A stretch of DNA of 54,638 nucleotides from Pseudomonadota bacterium (GCA_029777935.1 JAKORH010000105.1:1-54638), one strand, 5' to 3'. Positions 25,556 to 34,896 are shown, counted from the first letter of the stretch. Numbers and translations are program-made. The notes: a model not told the origin generated them from the sequence alone.

Positions 25556-26626
25556 ATGAAACGGGGGCGAAGAGGCAGCGGTGAACCGGCGGCGTCATCG
25601 CCGCGTCGGGCGCGGGTCTCGGACGTCGCGCTCGAGGCGCGGGTGTCGACCGCCACGGTCGACCGCGTGCTCAATCGCCGTCCCGGCGTGCGCCACGGCA
25701 CGATCGAGCGCGTGCTGACGGCCGCCGCGCGTCTCGACTATCTGCCGGAAGGCGACCTGCACGCGCGCTCCGCCCCGCCGCCGCTGCAGATCGCGTTCCT
25801 GCTGCCCGCGGGCACGAATCGCTACCTGCACATGCTGGGCGACACGGTGTCGTTCGCGGAAGACGCGTGGTCACCCTTCAACGTGCGCTGCCGCGTGCAT
25901 CACATCGACAGCTTCGACCCGCACGCGCTCGCGGATGGCCTGCTGCGCCACGGCCGCAACGCCGCCGGCATCGCGTTCATGGGCCTCGAAGATCCGCTGG
26001 TGCGAGAGGCGGTGGAGACGCTGGCCGCGCGCGGCGTGCCGGTGGTGACGTTGATCTCTGATCTGTCGCATTCGCGCCGCGTCGCCTATGTCGGCCTCGA
26101 CAATCGTGCGGCCGGACGAACAGCCGGTCACCTGATCGGACGTTTCATCGGTCCGCGCAAGGGCAAGGTCGCGATGATCGCGGGAAGCCTGAGCTACCGC
26201 GGGCACGAGGAGCGCGAGATGGGTTTCCTGCACATCATGCGCGAGATGTTTCCGGGGCTCGAGGTGGTCGGCGTGCGGGAAGGACGAGATGATGCCGAGC
26301 AGAACCATCGGTTGGCGCGGAACCTGCTCGGCCAGCATCCTGATCTGGTCGGGCTCTACAACATCGGCGGCGCGTCGGATGGGGTGGGCCGGGCGCTGAA
26401 GGAAGCGGGACGGGCGCACAAGGTCGTATTCGTTGGCCATGGCCTGACCCCGGATACGCGCGCGCTGCTGATCGATGGCACGATGGATGCCGTCATCACG
26501 CAGTCGCCGCATACGACGGTGATGAACGTCGTGCGTGTCTTCGTGAATCTGCGGGATCGGCGGGATGCGCTCGCGGGCGTCGAGCCTGTGAAGATCAGTA
26601 TCGTGCTGCGGGACAACCTGCCGTAG
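25556..26626 (+). CDS. LacI-family transcriptional regulator
   Basis: A 356-residue repressor-type regulator. The helix-turn-helix lies at about residues 20-45 (VSDVALEARVSTATVDRVLN), the typical LacI recognition and hinge region, followed by a periplasmic-binding-protein-like ligand domain (LQIAFLLPAGTNRY, VAYVGLDNRAAGRTAG, KVAMIAGSLSYRGHEERE). It is divergent from the TRAP/RuBisCO-like operon with a 134-bp gap and most likely senses an acid-sugar intermediate. A basic, Gly/Ser-rich N-terminal tail of about 18 residues precedes the HTH. There is no obvious Shine-Dalgarno site by the first ATG. Confidence 0.9.
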   Translation: MKRGRRGSGEPAASSPRRARVSDVALEARVSTATVDRVLNRRPGVRHGTIERVLTAAARLDYLPEGDLHARSAPPPLQIAFLLPAGTNRYLHMLGDTVSFAEDAWSPFNVRCRVHHIDSFDPHALADGLLRHGRNAAGIAFMGLEDPLVREAVETLAARGVPVVTLISDLSHSRRVAYVGLDNRAAGRTAGHLIGRFIGPRKGKVAMIAGSLSYRGHEEREMGFLHIMREMFPGLEVVGVREGRDDAEQNHRLARNLLGQHPDLVGLYNIGGASDGVGRALKEAGRAHKVVFVGHGLTPDTRALLIDGTMDAVITQSPHTTVMNVVRVFVNLRDRRDALAGVEPVKISIVLRDNLP

Positions 26627-26640
26627 CACACACAGACCTG

Positions 26641-26674
26641 AAAAGAGAAAGGGCTCGCATCGCTGCAAGCCCTT
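26641..26674 (-). terminator. Intrinsic terminator after tRNA-fMet
   Basis: On the minus strand the stem AAGGGCT (26674-26668) pairs with AGCCCTT (26655-26649) around a 12-base loop and is followed by TCTCTTTT (26648-26641). It starts 8 bases after the tRNA 3' end, where a terminator for the single-gene tRNA transcript is expected. It lies just beyond the LacI-family stop on the other strand and may work weakly there too. Confidence 0.8.
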
Positions 26675-26681
26675 GATTGTC

Positions 26682-26758
26682 TGGTTGCGGGGGAAGGATT
26701 TGAACCTTCGACCTTCGGGTTATGAGCCCGACGAGCTGCCAGACTGCTCCACCCCGCG
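26682..26758 (-). tRNA. Initiator tRNA-Met (CAU anticodon)
   Basis: A 77-base cloverleaf read on the minus strand, with encoded CCA at the 3' end. The anticodon loop is CTCATAA between CGGG/CCCG arms. The T arm carries TTCAAAT, and the D arm has AGTCTGGCA. The acceptor pairs CGCGGGG with CCCCGCA, leaving a C1-A72 mismatch, which is the hallmark of bacterial initiator tRNA. Three G-C pairs above the anticodon loop also fit an initiator. A TATACT promoter hexamer lies upstream and a U-rich hairpin downstream. Confidence 0.95.
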
Positions 26759-26770
26759 TCGCGAAAGCGA

Positions 26771-26776
26771 AGTATA
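26771..26776 (-). promoter_or_regulatory. -10 element (TATACT) for the tRNA
   Basis: On the minus strand TATACT lies 12 bases before the tRNA 5' end, as expected for a sigma-70 -10 box. A -35 box with 17-base spacing is poor (CGGCTC), so this part is uncertain. The promoter region is shared with the divergent NUDIX gene. Confidence 0.5.
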
Positions 26777-26843
26777 CCCGAGCGCACCCGATCGAGCCGG
26801 GCGCCGACGCCGGCTCGGCCGTTGCTAGACTGGATTGGTGTTC

Positions 26844-27413
26844 ATGCGCAGTTCCTCCCGCTTCTGCGCCCACTGCGGCGCTCCGATCGTGCGCCGGGTG
26901 CCGGCGGGCGACAATCGCGAGCGCGATTGCTGCGACCAGTGTGGCTCGATTCACTACGTCAATCCGCGCCCCGTGGTCGGCACGATTCCGCTCTGGGAGG
27001 AGCGCGTGCTGCTGTGCCGGCGCGCGATCGACCCCAGATACGGTAAGTGGACGCTGCCGGCGGGGTTCATGGAAGTCGGCGAAACGACCGCCGACGGCGC
27101 GCAGCGCGAAACGATCGAGGAAGCCGGCGCACGCATCAGCATCGGCCCGGTGTTCTCGATCCTCGATGTTCCGCACGTCGAGCAGGTGCACATCTTCTTT
27201 CGCGCGCAGCTGCTCGATCTGGATTTCGCTCCCGGCCAGGAAAGCCTGGAGGTGCAGTTGTTCGAGGAGGCTGCGATCCCGTGGGATGAACTGGCATTTC
27301 GCACCGTCTCGATGACGCTGCGGCTGTTCTTCGCCGATCGCGCGCGCGGCAGCTTCGGCGTGCACATGCAGGCGCTCGGCCTCCCGCTGGCGGCGCGCGA
27401 CGCCGCGCGATGA
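26844..27413 (+). CDS. NUDIX hydrolase with zinc-ribbon N-terminus
   Basis: A 189-residue member of the zinc-ribbon NUDIX group (NudC/NADH-pyrophosphatase-like, but short). The two Cys pairs (FCAHCG near 8-11 and DCCDQCGS near 29-34) suggest a small zinc ribbon. The NUDIX box spans residues 74-96 with Gly74, Glu80, Arg88, Glu89, Glu92 and Glu93, all in the expected pattern. It hydrolyses a nucleoside diphosphate linked to another moiety; the substrate is not evident. Its stop overlaps the Aat start as ATGA. No Shine-Dalgarno is present; a TAGACT element just upstream raises the possibility of a leaderless start at GTG 26838. Confidence 0.9.
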   Translation: MRSSSRFCAHCGAPIVRRVPAGDNRERDCCDQCGSIHYVNPRPVVGTIPLWEERVLLCRRAIDPRYGKWTLPAGFMEVGETTADGAQRETIEEAGARISIGPVFSILDVPHVEQVHIFFRAQLLDLDFAPGQESLEVQLFEEAAIPWDELAFRTVSMTLRLFFADRARGSFGVHMQALGLPLAARDAAR

Positions 27414-28132
27414 TTCCGTGGCTCGAGCCGGGTGATCCGCTGCCCCCGGTCGAGCGCGCGCTGCATTCGCCGAACGGACTGCTGGCCGCATCGCGGCACC
27501 TCGACGAGGAGCGTCTGCTGCAGGCCTACCGGCGCGGAATCTTCCCGTGGTATTCGGAGGGCGAGCCGGTGCTGTGGTGGTCGCCCGACCCCCGAATGGT
27601 GCTGTTCACCGACGAACTGCGCGTCAGCCGCTCGCTGCGCAAGCGCGCGCGCGCGCTCGCGCGCGACGCGCAGACCGAGGTCGCGGTCGACCGCGACTTC
27701 GCGGCAGTGATGCGCGCCTGCGCCGAGCCGCGGCCGGATCAGGACGGCACCTGGATCACGGCCGAGATGATCGCCACATACACGCGCCTGCACCGGCGCG
27801 GCGGCGCGCACTCGATCGAGGTCTGGTCGCAGGACGAATGCGTCGGCGGGCTTTACGGTATCGCGCTGGGGCGGATGTTCTTCGGCGAATCCATGTTCAG
27901 CCGCACCACCGACGCGTCCAAGCTCGCGCTGGTCGCGCTGGTCGCATTGCTGCGGCGGGAAGGATGCCCGGTGATAGACTGCCAGCAGAAGACGTCGCAC
28001 CTCGCTTCGCTCGGCGCGCGAGAGATTCGCAGGTCGGAGTTCTGCGCCCTGGTGGCAGGAGCGGTCGACGCGCCGCCGATTGACTGGTCGCGGTACGTCG
28101 ACCGGCCGATCAACGAACTGCTGTCGGAATAG
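27410..28132 (+). CDS. aat: Leucyl/phenylalanyl-tRNA--protein transferase
   Basis: A 240-residue enzyme that adds Leu or Phe to the N-terminus of proteins bearing Arg or Lys, marking them for ClpS/ClpAP degradation. Family segments are [14 protein letters not shown] near the start, [12 protein letters not shown], then the catalytic region [20 protein letters not shown] and [18 protein letters not shown]. It starts in an ATGA overlap with the NUDIX gene and is followed directly by the second N-end-rule transferase gene (GTG two bases past the stop), so both arms of this pathway are co-expressed. Confidence 0.97.
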   Translation: MIPWLEPGDPLPPVERALHSPNGLLAASRHLDEERLLQAYRRGIFPWYSEGEPVLWWSPDPRMVLFTDELRVSRSLRKRARALARDAQTEVAVDRDFAAVMRACAEPRPDQDGTWITAEMIATYTRLHRRGGAHSIEVWSQDECVGGLYGIALGRMFFGESMFSRTTDASKLALVALVALLRREGCPVIDCQQKTSHLASLGAREIRRSEFCALVAGAVDAPPIDWSRYVDRPINELLSE

Positions 28133-28133
28133 C

Positions 28134-28895
28134 GTGGCGAACCTCAAGGAACTGCCATTTTCCGCGTTGCAGTTTTACGCAACGGCGCCCTACCCGTGCA
28201 GCTACCTCGAGGACCGGCAGGCACGCTCGCAGGTGGCCACTCCCGCGCACCTGATCAATGCCGACGTTTACAGCGAACTGGTGCGGATGGGCTTCCGTCG
28301 CAGCGGCATCTTCACGTACCGGCCGCACTGTGACGGCTGCCGCGCCTGCGTCCCGGTGCGTGTTGCAGTGGCAAGATTCGCATCGAACCGCAGCCAGCGG
28401 CGCGCGTGGAAGGCGCATCGGCATCTGGTCGCGCGCGTCGTCGGGCTGGCGTTCGATCCGGAGCACTACGAGCTGTACCTGCGCTACCAGGCCACGCGGC
28501 ACGCCGGCGGCGGCATGGACAACGACAGCCGCGAGCAGTACTCGCAGTTCCTCCTGCAGAGCAAGGTCAACACGCGGCTGGTGGAATTCCGTGAGCCGGC
28601 GCCGGCGGGCATGCCGAACGCGCGCGGTGCGCTGCGTCTGGTGTCGATCATCGACATCCTGAACGACGGGCTGTCGTCCGTCTACACGTTCTTCGATCCG
28701 GACATCGCGCACGCGAGCTTTGGCACCTACAACGTGCTGTGGCAGATCGAGCAGTGCCGCCAGCTCGGGCTGCCTTACCTGTACCTCGGCTACTGGATCG
28801 AGGCCAGCACGAAGATGGCCTACAAGGCCAACTTCGAGGCGACCGAGATGCTGGTGCAGGGCCGCTGGATCGAGCGCCCGCGGCAAGCGCGCTAG
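28134..28895 (+). CDS. bpt: Bacterial arginyl-tRNA--protein transferase-like leucyltransferase (Bpt/Ate family)
   Basis: A 253-residue transferase of the ATE family. The bacterial form (Bpt) adds Leu to N-terminal Asp or Glu and feeds the N-end-rule degradation pathway. Conserved motifs are [10 protein letters not shown] (Cys22), the [12 protein letters not shown] cluster (Cys66, 69, 72), [15 protein letters not shown] and [17 protein letters not shown]. The start is GTG at 28134, two bases after aat. An 11-bp gap precedes pyrD. The pairing with Aat in one operon is well known in proteobacteria. Confidence 0.95.
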   Translation: MANLKELPFSALQFYATAPYPCSYLEDRQARSQVATPAHLINADVYSELVRMGFRRSGIFTYRPHCDGCRACVPVRVAVARFASNRSQRRAWKAHRHLVARVVGLAFDPEHYELYLRYQATRHAGGGMDNDSREQYSQFLLQSKVNTRLVEFREPAPAGMPNARGALRLVSIIDILNDGLSSVYTFFDPDIAHASFGTYNVLWQIEQCRQLGLPYLYLGYWIEASTKMAYKANFEATEMLVQGRWIERPRQAR

Positions 28896-28907
28896 CGGAT
28901 TCGCCGC

Positions 28908-29987
28908 GTGCTGTACGAGCTCGCCCGCCCGCTGCTGTTCGCGCTCGACCCGGAGGCGGCGCACGAGCTTGCGTTCGCCAACCTGCGGCGCGCGCACGCG
29001 CTGGGGCTGACGCGGTGCCTCGCGCCGCACGTAGCGGACGATCCAGTCGAGGCAATGGGCCTGGTGTTTCCGAACCCGATCGGACTGGCCGCCGGCCTCG
29101 ACAAGAACGGTGCGTACGTCGATGCGCTCGCGCGGCTCGGCTTCGGCTTCGTCGAAGTCGGCACGGTCACGCCGCGCCCTCAGCCAGGCAACCCGAAGCC
29201 GCGCCTGTTCCGGTTGCCGCAGGCTCAGGCGCTGATCAATCGCTTCGGCTTCAACAGCGACGGGCTGGAGCGCTTCGTCGCCAACGTCACCGCGAGTGGC
29301 CACGCCTCCGCAGGCAGGGTCGTGCTGGGACTGAACCTCGGCAAGAACGCCGACACACCGATCGAGCGCGCGCTCGACGACTACGTGCTGGGACTGCAGC
29401 GCGTGTATCCGCTGCTGGTCGAGCGGCCCGGATACGTGGCGATCAACATCTCGTCGCCGAACACCAAGAACCTGCGCGCATTGCAGGGCGGCTCCGAGCT
29501 GCGGCAGCTTCTCGACGGCCTCGCCGCCGAGCGCGCGCGGCTGGCCGATCGACACGGCGCGCGCGTGCCGATGGCGGTGAAGATCGCGCCCGATCTGGAC
29601 GGCGACGAGCTGCCGCGCCTGGCCGATGCGATCGTGACGCACGGCGCGGACGCGATCATCGCGACCAACACCACGACGGCGCGCACCGGGGTGCAGGGAC
29701 TGCCGCACGCTGGCGAAGCCGGTGGCCTGTCGGGCGCGCCGCTGTTCGAACGTTCCACCGCAGTGGTGCGCAGGTTGTCCGAACACCTGGGCGGACGTCT
29801 GCCGATCATCGCGGTCGGCGGCGTAACGCGCGGCGCCGACGCGGTGGAGAAGCTCAAGGCCGGCGCGAGCCTGGTTCAGGTCTACACGGGGCTGATCTAC
29901 CACGGCCCGGCACTGGTTGGTGCGTGTCGCCGCGCGGTGCTCGCCCATCGTGCCAGCGCGCTGCAGCCCGCTGCGCACGCGGCCTGA
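28908..29987 (+). CDS. pyrD: Dihydroorotate dehydrogenase, class 2 (quinone-dependent)
   Basis: A 359-residue membrane-associated flavoenzyme that oxidises dihydroorotate to orotate in pyrimidine synthesis and feeds electrons to quinone. The N-terminal helix ([18 protein letters not shown]) is the membrane/quinone domain of class 2 enzymes. The barrel follows: [12 protein letters not shown] (61-70), NRFGFNSDG, and NISSPNT (180-186), with the catalytic Ser typical of class 2. [27 protein letters not shown] closes the phosphate/FMN site. It starts at GTG and follows bpt, with thpR 13 bp downstream. Confidence 0.97.
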   Translation: MLYELARPLLFALDPEAAHELAFANLRRAHALGLTRCLAPHVADDPVEAMGLVFPNPIGLAAGLDKNGAYVDALARLGFGFVEVGTVTPRPQPGNPKPRLFRLPQAQALINRFGFNSDGLERFVANVTASGHASAGRVVLGLNLGKNADTPIERALDDYVLGLQRVYPLLVERPGYVAINISSPNTKNLRALQGGSELRQLLDGLAAERARLADRHGARVPMAVKIAPDLDGDELPRLADAIVTHGADAIIATNTTTARTGVQGLPHAGEAGGLSGAPLFERSTAVVRRLSEHLGGRLPIIAVGGVTRGADAVEKLKAGASLVQVYTGLIYHGPALVGACRRAVLAHRASALQPAAHAA

Positions 29988-30000
29988 AGCGCCGGCCGCA

Positions 30001-30549
30001 ATGCGCTGCTTTGTCGCGCTGTGGCCCGACGACGCCGTGCGCGAGCGGCTCGAGGCGGCCGCTCGCGAGTGGCATCGTCGCTTTCCCGCCGCGCGCCGAA
30101 TGCGCGGCGCGAATCTTCACCTGACGCTGGCCTTCATCGGCGAGCTCGACGAGGCGCGCGCGCGGCAGATCGCGCGCGCGCTGGCGCAGGCCGCGTGGCG
30201 CACCGGAACCTGGCGCGTCGACCGCATCGGCACGTTCGAACGCGCGCGCGTGCTGTGGGCGGGCAGCGATGACAATCCTCTGCTCGCGGCGATCGCCGGG
30301 CCGGTCCGCGCGCTGCTCGATGAACTGCAGGTGCGTTACGATCGAAAGCCGTTCGCGCCGCACGTGACGCTGTTGCGCAACCTTCCGCGGTCCGCCGCCG
30401 GCGCTTCGGCGCCGATCGAGCCGCCGCTCGAATGGATCGTCGCACCGCCGCTGTTACTGCATTCCGTCCACGAGGCGGACGGCACGCGCTATGTCGCGCT
30501 CGACGCGGCGCCGATCAGCGCCGCGCCCGTTCGCGAACGAGGTCGATGA
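30001..30549 (+). CDS. thpR: RNA 2',3'-cyclic phosphodiesterase (2H family, ThpR)
   Basis: A 182-residue 2H phosphoesterase. Both catalytic HxTx motifs are present: HLTLA at His40 and HVTLL at His121. The CFVALWPD start is characteristic of ThpR/LigT. It hydrolyses 2',3'-cyclic phosphate ends of RNA or ligates them. It continues the plus-strand run after pyrD. Its last 35 bp overlap the 3' end of the lutB gene on the other strand, a tail-to-tail overlap. Confidence 0.93.
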   Translation: MRCFVALWPDDAVRERLEAAAREWHRRFPAARRMRGANLHLTLAFIGELDEARARQIARALAQAAWRTGTWRVDRIGTFERARVLWAGSDDNPLLAAIAGPVRALLDELQVRYDRKPFAPHVTLLRNLPRSAAGASAPIEPPLEWIVAPPLLLHSVHEADGTRYVALDAAPISAAPVRERGR

Positions 30550-31924
30550 ACGTCCGGCCGCTCGGCGCCGGAAAATCGCGCTGCGCGGTCCAGCCGCTCG
30601 CGAGCGGCAGCGCGCGGATGCGCCGCTCTCCGCCGCCCATCCAGCTCAGCACGCGCGCGGCGATTCGGGTCGCGAATCGGTACAGCGCGGGACGCTGCGC
30701 GACGAACGCCCACGCCGACAAGCCGGCGCGCTCGAGCCATGGCCGCAGCCTGCGCTCGACCTGTTTCTGGCGCAGCTTGCGCAGCAGTTCGGGCAGCGGA
30801 ATCTTGACCGGGCAGACGACCTCGCACTGACCGCACAGCGTGGCGGCCTGCGGCAGGTCGAGCGCGTTTTCCAGCCCGACGTAGCTCGGCGTCAGCACCG
30901 AGCCCATCGGGCCCGGATACACCCAGCCGTAGGCGTGGCCGCCGATCTTCTGGTACACGGGGCAGTGGTTCATGCACGCGCCGCAGCGGATGCAGCGGAG
31001 CATGTCCTGGAATTCGCCGCCCAGGAGGCCCGTGCGGCCGGCGTCGACGAGGACGAAGTAGAGGTGCTCCGGCCCATCGGCCTCGCCCGCCGCGCGCGTG
31101 CCGGTCAGGATCGAGAAGTAGTTCGAGATCGCCTGCCCGGTCGCCGAACGCGGCAGCAGGCGCATCACGGTGGCCAGATCCTCCAGTGTGGGCAGCACCT
31201 TCTCGACGCCGGACAGCACCACGTGCACGCGCGGCAGGATCGTGCACATGCCTTCGTTGCCTTCGTTGGTCACCAGCGCGACCGAGCCGGTTTCGGCGAT
31301 CAGGAAGTTGGCGCCGGTCACGCCCATGTCGGCCGACAGGAAGTGCTGGCGCAGCACCGCGCGCGCCTCGCCGGTCAACTGCGTGATCTCGGTCTTGCGC
31401 GGCGTGGCGTGGACCTTCGCGAACAGGTCCGAGATCTCTTCCTTGTCCTTGTGCATCACCGGCGCGATGATGTGCGACGGCGGTTCGTTGTCGTTGATCT
31501 GCAGGATGTACTCGCCCAGATCGGTCTCGACCGCCTGTACGCCGGCAGCGGCGAGTGCCCGGTTCAGGCCGACCTCCTCCGACACCATCGACTTCGATTT
31601 GGTGACCTTCTTCACGCCGTGGCGGCGCGCGATGTCGACGATCAGCTCGGCCGCCTCCGCGTGCGACTGCGCGTAGAGCACGGTCGCGCCGCGAGCGGTG
31701 GCGGCGCGCTCGAACTGATCGAGCCAGGCGTCGAGATCGTCGAGCGCACGGTTGCGGCGCTCGACCGCGGCGCCGCGGATCGCCTCGAAGTCGTCCAGTT
31801 CGGCGATCGCGAGCGCGCGCTTGCGCGTGAACTTGTCGCGCACGTTGGCGAGATTCTTCTGCAGCCGCGCGTCGGCCAGCTTCATCGCAGCACGCGACTT
31901 GAAGTGCATCGACTGCACCTGCAT
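30515..31924 (-). CDS. lutB: LutB-like lactate utilisation iron-sulfur protein
   Basis: A 469-residue LUD-domain protein with two 4Fe-4S sites. The LUD domain covers about residues 70-250. The first cluster motif CIRCGACMNHC has Cys311, 314, 317 and 321; the second, CGQCEVVC, has Cys364, 367 and 371. A final CP follows each. With LutA it forms the L-lactate dehydrogenase complex in the LutABC pathway, though LutC is absent here. The ATG lies in a TGATG junction with the stop of lutA, showing coupling. Confidence 0.93.
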   Translation of the reverse strand: MQVQSMHFKSRAAMKLADARLQKNLANVRDKFTRKRALAIAELDDFEAIRGAAVERRNRALDDLDAWLDQFERAATARGATVLYAQSHAEAAELIVDIARRHGVKKVTKSKSMVSEEVGLNRALAAAGVQAVETDLGEYILQINDNEPPSHIIAPVMHKDKEEISDLFAKVHATPRKTEITQLTGEARAVLRQHFLSADMGVTGANFLIAETGSVALVTNEGNEGMCTILPRVHVVLSGVEKVLPTLEDLATVMRLLPRSATGQAISNYFSILTGTRAAGEADGPEHLYFVLVDAGRTGLLGGEFQDMLRCIRCGACMNHCPVYQKIGGHAYGWVYPGPMGSVLTPSYVGLENALDLPQAATLCGQCEVVCPVKIPLPELLRKLRQKQVERRLRPWLERAGLSAWAFVAQRPALYRFATRIAARVLSWMGGGERRIRALPLASGWTAQRDFPAPSGRTFIDLVRERARR

Positions 31925-32649
31925 CACGCGTCCCCAGCGAGAATCTGTGCCACGTGCAGCACGCGCGTCTTCTCGTCGCCGATGCGGCGCAACCGTCCCT
32001 CGATGTTCAGCATGCAGCCCAGGTCGCCGAGCACCACCGCGCCGGCGCCGGTGGCGCGGATGTTGCGGCACTTGTCTTCGACGATCGCACCGGAGATATC
32101 TCCGTACTTCAGCGCGAAAGTGCCGCCGAAGCCGCAGCAATGCTCGCAGTCCTTCATCTCGGCCAGCCGCACGCCCGGCACCTTGGCGAGCAACGCGCGC
32201 GGCTGCGCCTTGATGCCAAGGTACCTTAGTCCGCTGCAAGAATCGTGATACGTGATCGTTCCGGCGAAGTCCGAGTCGAGCGATTCGATCTTCAGCACGT
32301 TGACGAGGAAGTCGGTCAGCTCGTACGTCCTGGCCGCCAGCGCGTCGAAGCGTGGCTTCAGATCCGGATCGTCGGCGAACAGATCGAGGTAATCGACCTT
32401 GATCATCGCGCCGCACGATCCCGACGGCACGACCACGCAATCGAACGGTTCGAATTCGCGCAGCAGCTTCAGTGCGAGCAGACGCGCCGCGCCGGCGTCG
32501 CCCGAGTTGTAGGCCGGTTGGCCGCAACAGGTCTGTGTCAGCGGCACTTCGACTTTGCAGCCGGCGCGCTCCAGCAGCTTGAGCACCGAGAAGCCAATCT
32601 CGGGCCGCACCAGGTCGACCAGGCAGGTTGCGAACAGGCCGACGCGCAT
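31924..32649 (-). CDS. lutA: LutA-like CCG-domain protein of L-lactate oxidation
   Basis: A 241-residue protein with the two CCG domains of LutA/heterodisulfide reductase subunits: TQTCCGQPAYN at about 39-49 and EHCCGFGGTF at about 168-177. These probably bind non-cubane or 4Fe-4S clusters. It starts at ATG 32649 and is the first gene of a lutAB operon. The IclR-type gene lies divergently 155 bp away and probably controls it. Confidence 0.93.
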   Translation of the reverse strand: MRVGLFATCLVDLVRPEIGFSVLKLLERAGCKVEVPLTQTCCGQPAYNSGDAGAARLLALKLLREFEPFDCVVVPSGSCGAMIKVDYLDLFADDPDLKPRFDALAARTYELTDFLVNVLKIESLDSDFAGTITYHDSCSGLRYLGIKAQPRALLAKVPGVRLAEMKDCEHCCGFGGTFALKYGDISGAIVEDKCRNIRATGAGAVVLGDLGCMLNIEGRLRRIGDEKTRVLHVAQILAGDA

Positions 32650-32804
32650 CGGTGAGACCCCTATCCGTGCCTTATCCCGCGTCGCACAATGCGATCGGCA
32701 GACACCTTGCGTCATTGCGACCGCGCCAAGTCAATCGCCGGGCGGATCGACGGGTTTTTCGCATGATGATATAAAGCGACATCTTACGGATTCTGCGCCG
32801 CACC

Positions 32805-33626
32805 ATGCGATCGACATCCGCCGCTGCCACCAGCAAGACGAACCGCGACAAGACTGCGATCCAGGTTATCGAACGCATGATGAAATTGCTCGATGCCCTG
32901 GCTGCGCACTCCGACCCGGTCAGCCTCAAGGAACTGGCGCGTGCGACCGGCCTGCACCCCTCCACCGCGCATCGAATCTTAAATGACATGGTCGTCGGCC
33001 GCTTCGTCGATCGTGGCGAGCAACCCGGCAGCTATCGGCTCGGCATGCGGCTGCTCGAGCTCGGCAACCTCGTCAAGGGGCGGCTGTCGGTGCGCGAGGC
33101 AGCGCTGGAACCCATGCGCGATCTGCAGCGGCGCACCGGGCAGACGGTCAACCTGTCGGTGCGTCAGGGCGACGAGATCGTTTACGTCGAGCGCTCGTAC
33201 AGCGAGCGCTCGGGCATGCAGGTCGTACGCGCGATCGGCGGGCGCGCGCCGCTGCACCTGACCTCGAGCGGCAAGCTGTTTCTCGCCTACGACGATCCGC
33301 GCGTGGTGCGTTCGTACGCGACGCGCACGGGACTGGCCGGTCACACCCGAAACAGCATCACCGATCTGCCCAAGCTGGAGCGCGAACTGTCGCTGGTGCG
33401 CGCGCGCGGGTTCGCGCGCGACAACGAGGAACTGGAACCGGGCGTGCGCTGCATCGCCGCCGCCGTACGGGACGATTCGGGCCGAATCGTCGCCGGGCTC
33501 TCGGTTTCAGCGCCCGCGGAGCGAATGCAGGACGACTGGATCGACGAACTGCGCGCGACGGCCGCGAAGATATCGGCGCGACTGGGCCACGGCGAGCAGG
33601 CGGCCGCACCGGCCGCCGCACATTGA
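32805..33626 (+). CDS. IclR-family transcriptional regulator
   Basis: A 273-residue regulator. The winged helix lies at about residues 20-75 (DKTAIQVIERMMKLLDALAA and LKELARATGLHPSTAHRIL, the recognition helix). The effector-binding domain covers 90-260 (LRLLELGNLV-like dimer region, EIVYVERSYSE, APLHLTSSGKLFLA). It is divergent from lutAB, so a role in controlling lactate use is likely. Its stop is seven bases from the stop of the PBP7-type gene. The C-terminal tail ends in an Ala-rich stretch. Confidence 0.93.
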   Translation: MRSTSAAATSKTNRDKTAIQVIERMMKLLDALAAHSDPVSLKELARATGLHPSTAHRILNDMVVGRFVDRGEQPGSYRLGMRLLELGNLVKGRLSVREAALEPMRDLQRRTGQTVNLSVRQGDEIVYVERSYSERSGMQVVRAIGGRAPLHLTSSGKLFLAYDDPRVVRSYATRTGLAGHTRNSITDLPKLERELSLVRARGFARDNEELEPGVRCIAAAVRDDSGRIVAGLSVSAPAERMQDDWIDELRATAAKISARLGHGEQAAAPAAAH

Positions 33627-33633
33627 GGTTCGA

Positions 33634-34650
33634 TCAGCCGGCCGGCGCCGCACTCGGCGCGGGCGCGTCACCCTCGCGTGCCTTGCGAGCCTCCAGCCAA
33701 TCGCGAATGCGCTTGGCGTCGCCGATCCGCGAATACTTTCCGACCGAATCGAGCAACACCATCACGACGCGCTGACCTTCGATCACCGCCTGCATCACGA
33801 GACAGCGGCCGGCCGCGGAGATGTATCCGGTCTTCTGCAGGCCGATGTTCCAGTCCGGGCTCGAGGTCAGTCGATTGGTGTTGGCGTAGCGCACCACGCG
33901 ACGGCCCAGCGGCAGCGTCATTTCGCTGCTCACCGAGAATTCACGGATCGTATCGTGATCGTATGCGGCCTTGACCAGCCTCACCAGATCGTTCGGGCTG
34001 GAGCGATTCTCCGGCGACAGCCCGGTCGGATCGACGAAGTGCGAGTCGTGCATGGCAAGCAAGTGCGCCTTGGCATTCATGGCCTGCACAAAAGCTTCGA
34101 GGCCGCCCGGATACGTGCGCCCGAGCAGTTGCGCCGCGTGGTTCTCGGATGACATCAGCGCCAAGTGCAGCGCCTGCGCGCGCGTGAGCTTGACACCCGG
34201 GTTCAGCCACGAGCGCATGCGATCGATCGTGCGGTCGGAGCGCTCGACCTCGAGGACTTCGTCCAGCGGCAGTCCGGCGTCGACCGTGACCAGCGCCGTC
34301 ATCAGCTTGGTGATCGAAGCGATCGGCAGCACGGCTTTCGTGTTCTTCTCGAACAGAACCTCGTCGGTGTCCTGATCGACGACCAGCGCCACGGCCGATC
34401 TCAACGCCAGCGGATCGCCGGTGCGATGCAGGCCGGCCAACTGGCCCTCGCTGGGCCGCAGCGGCCGCCGCTCGGCGACCCGCTTCTTGGTCTTGGTCCG
34501 CGCCCGCTTTGTCTTGACGGTCGACTCCTCCGCTCCCGCGCGCGCGCTTTTCGACTTCGTCGATCCTGTTGACTCGGCGGCGGAGGCAAGCGACGTCGCC
34601 ACCAGCGCCACGCTGGCCAGAATGGTCATGAGGATCGTGCGCCAACTCAT
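33634..34650 (-). CDS. pbpG: D-alanyl-D-alanine endopeptidase (PBP7/PbpG-type)
   Basis: A 338-residue periplasmic serine peptidase that cleaves D-Ala-mDAP cross-links in peptidoglycan. The active-site set is complete: SITK (Ser112, Lys115), SEN (168-170) and KTG (273-275). It has an N-terminal signal peptide and a very basic, Lys/Arg-rich linker of about 35 residues (TKSKSARAGAEEST and TKRARTKTKKRVAERR) before the catalytic domain, longer than in E. coli PBP7. ATG follows GAGGTAAACAAGAA. A 16-bp perfect palindrome lies 38 bp upstream. Confidence 0.93.
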   Translation of the reverse strand: MSWRTILMTILASVALVATSLASAAESTGSTKSKSARAGAEESTVKTKRARTKTKKRVAERRPLRPSEGQLAGLHRTGDPLALRSAVALVVDQDTDEVLFEKNTKAVLPIASITKLMTALVTVDAGLPLDEVLEVERSDRTIDRMRSWLNPGVKLTRAQALHLALMSSENHAAQLLGRTYPGGLEAFVQAMNAKAHLLAMHDSHFVDPTGLSPENRSSPNDLVRLVKAAYDHDTIREFSVSSEMTLPLGRRVVRYANTNRLTSSPDWNIGLQKTGYISAAGRCLVMQAVIEGQRVVMVLLDSVGKYSRIGDAKRIRDWLEARKAREGDAPAPSAAPAG

Positions 34651-34687
34651 TTCTTGTTTACCTCGACTATCGATTCAGACCTACTTA

Positions 34688-34703
34688 TCGCGGATATCCG
34701 CGA
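34688..34703. promoter_or_regulatory. 16-bp perfect palindrome upstream of pbpG
   Basis: TCGCGGATATCCGCGA reads the same on both strands, with no loop, which points to a dimeric DNA-binding site rather than an RNA hairpin. It is 38 bases upstream of the pbpG ATG in a 246-bp gap between pbpG and the tartrate dehydrogenase stop. No regulator is identified. Nothing else in this gap looks like a gene. Confidence 0.45.
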
Positions 34704-34896
34704 GGGAGGAAACCCCGCGCGGCCACTGACTTCGGACTAATGCGATCGGTCGCCCGGCCGCGGCGGCCGGCGGGCCCGAAATCAAGACCCCATTTGTTGC
34801 ACTTGACTTCAGGTCTTCTCCTCAAGGCAATGATTCTACAAACAAGGCCACGCCGAAGACCAGAGATTCGTCGATTCGGACCCGATTCTCGGTCAT

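Noticed and set aside
26649..26674. The tRNA terminator hairpin as a terminator for the LacI-family gene on the plus strand
   Set aside because: The plus-strand 3' side reads GATTGTCTGG, so there is no U-run. Its minus-strand function is clear.
34803..34831. TTGACT and a following A/T stretch as a plus-strand promoter
   Set aside because: No -10 hexamer at suitable spacing and no plus-strand gene follows.
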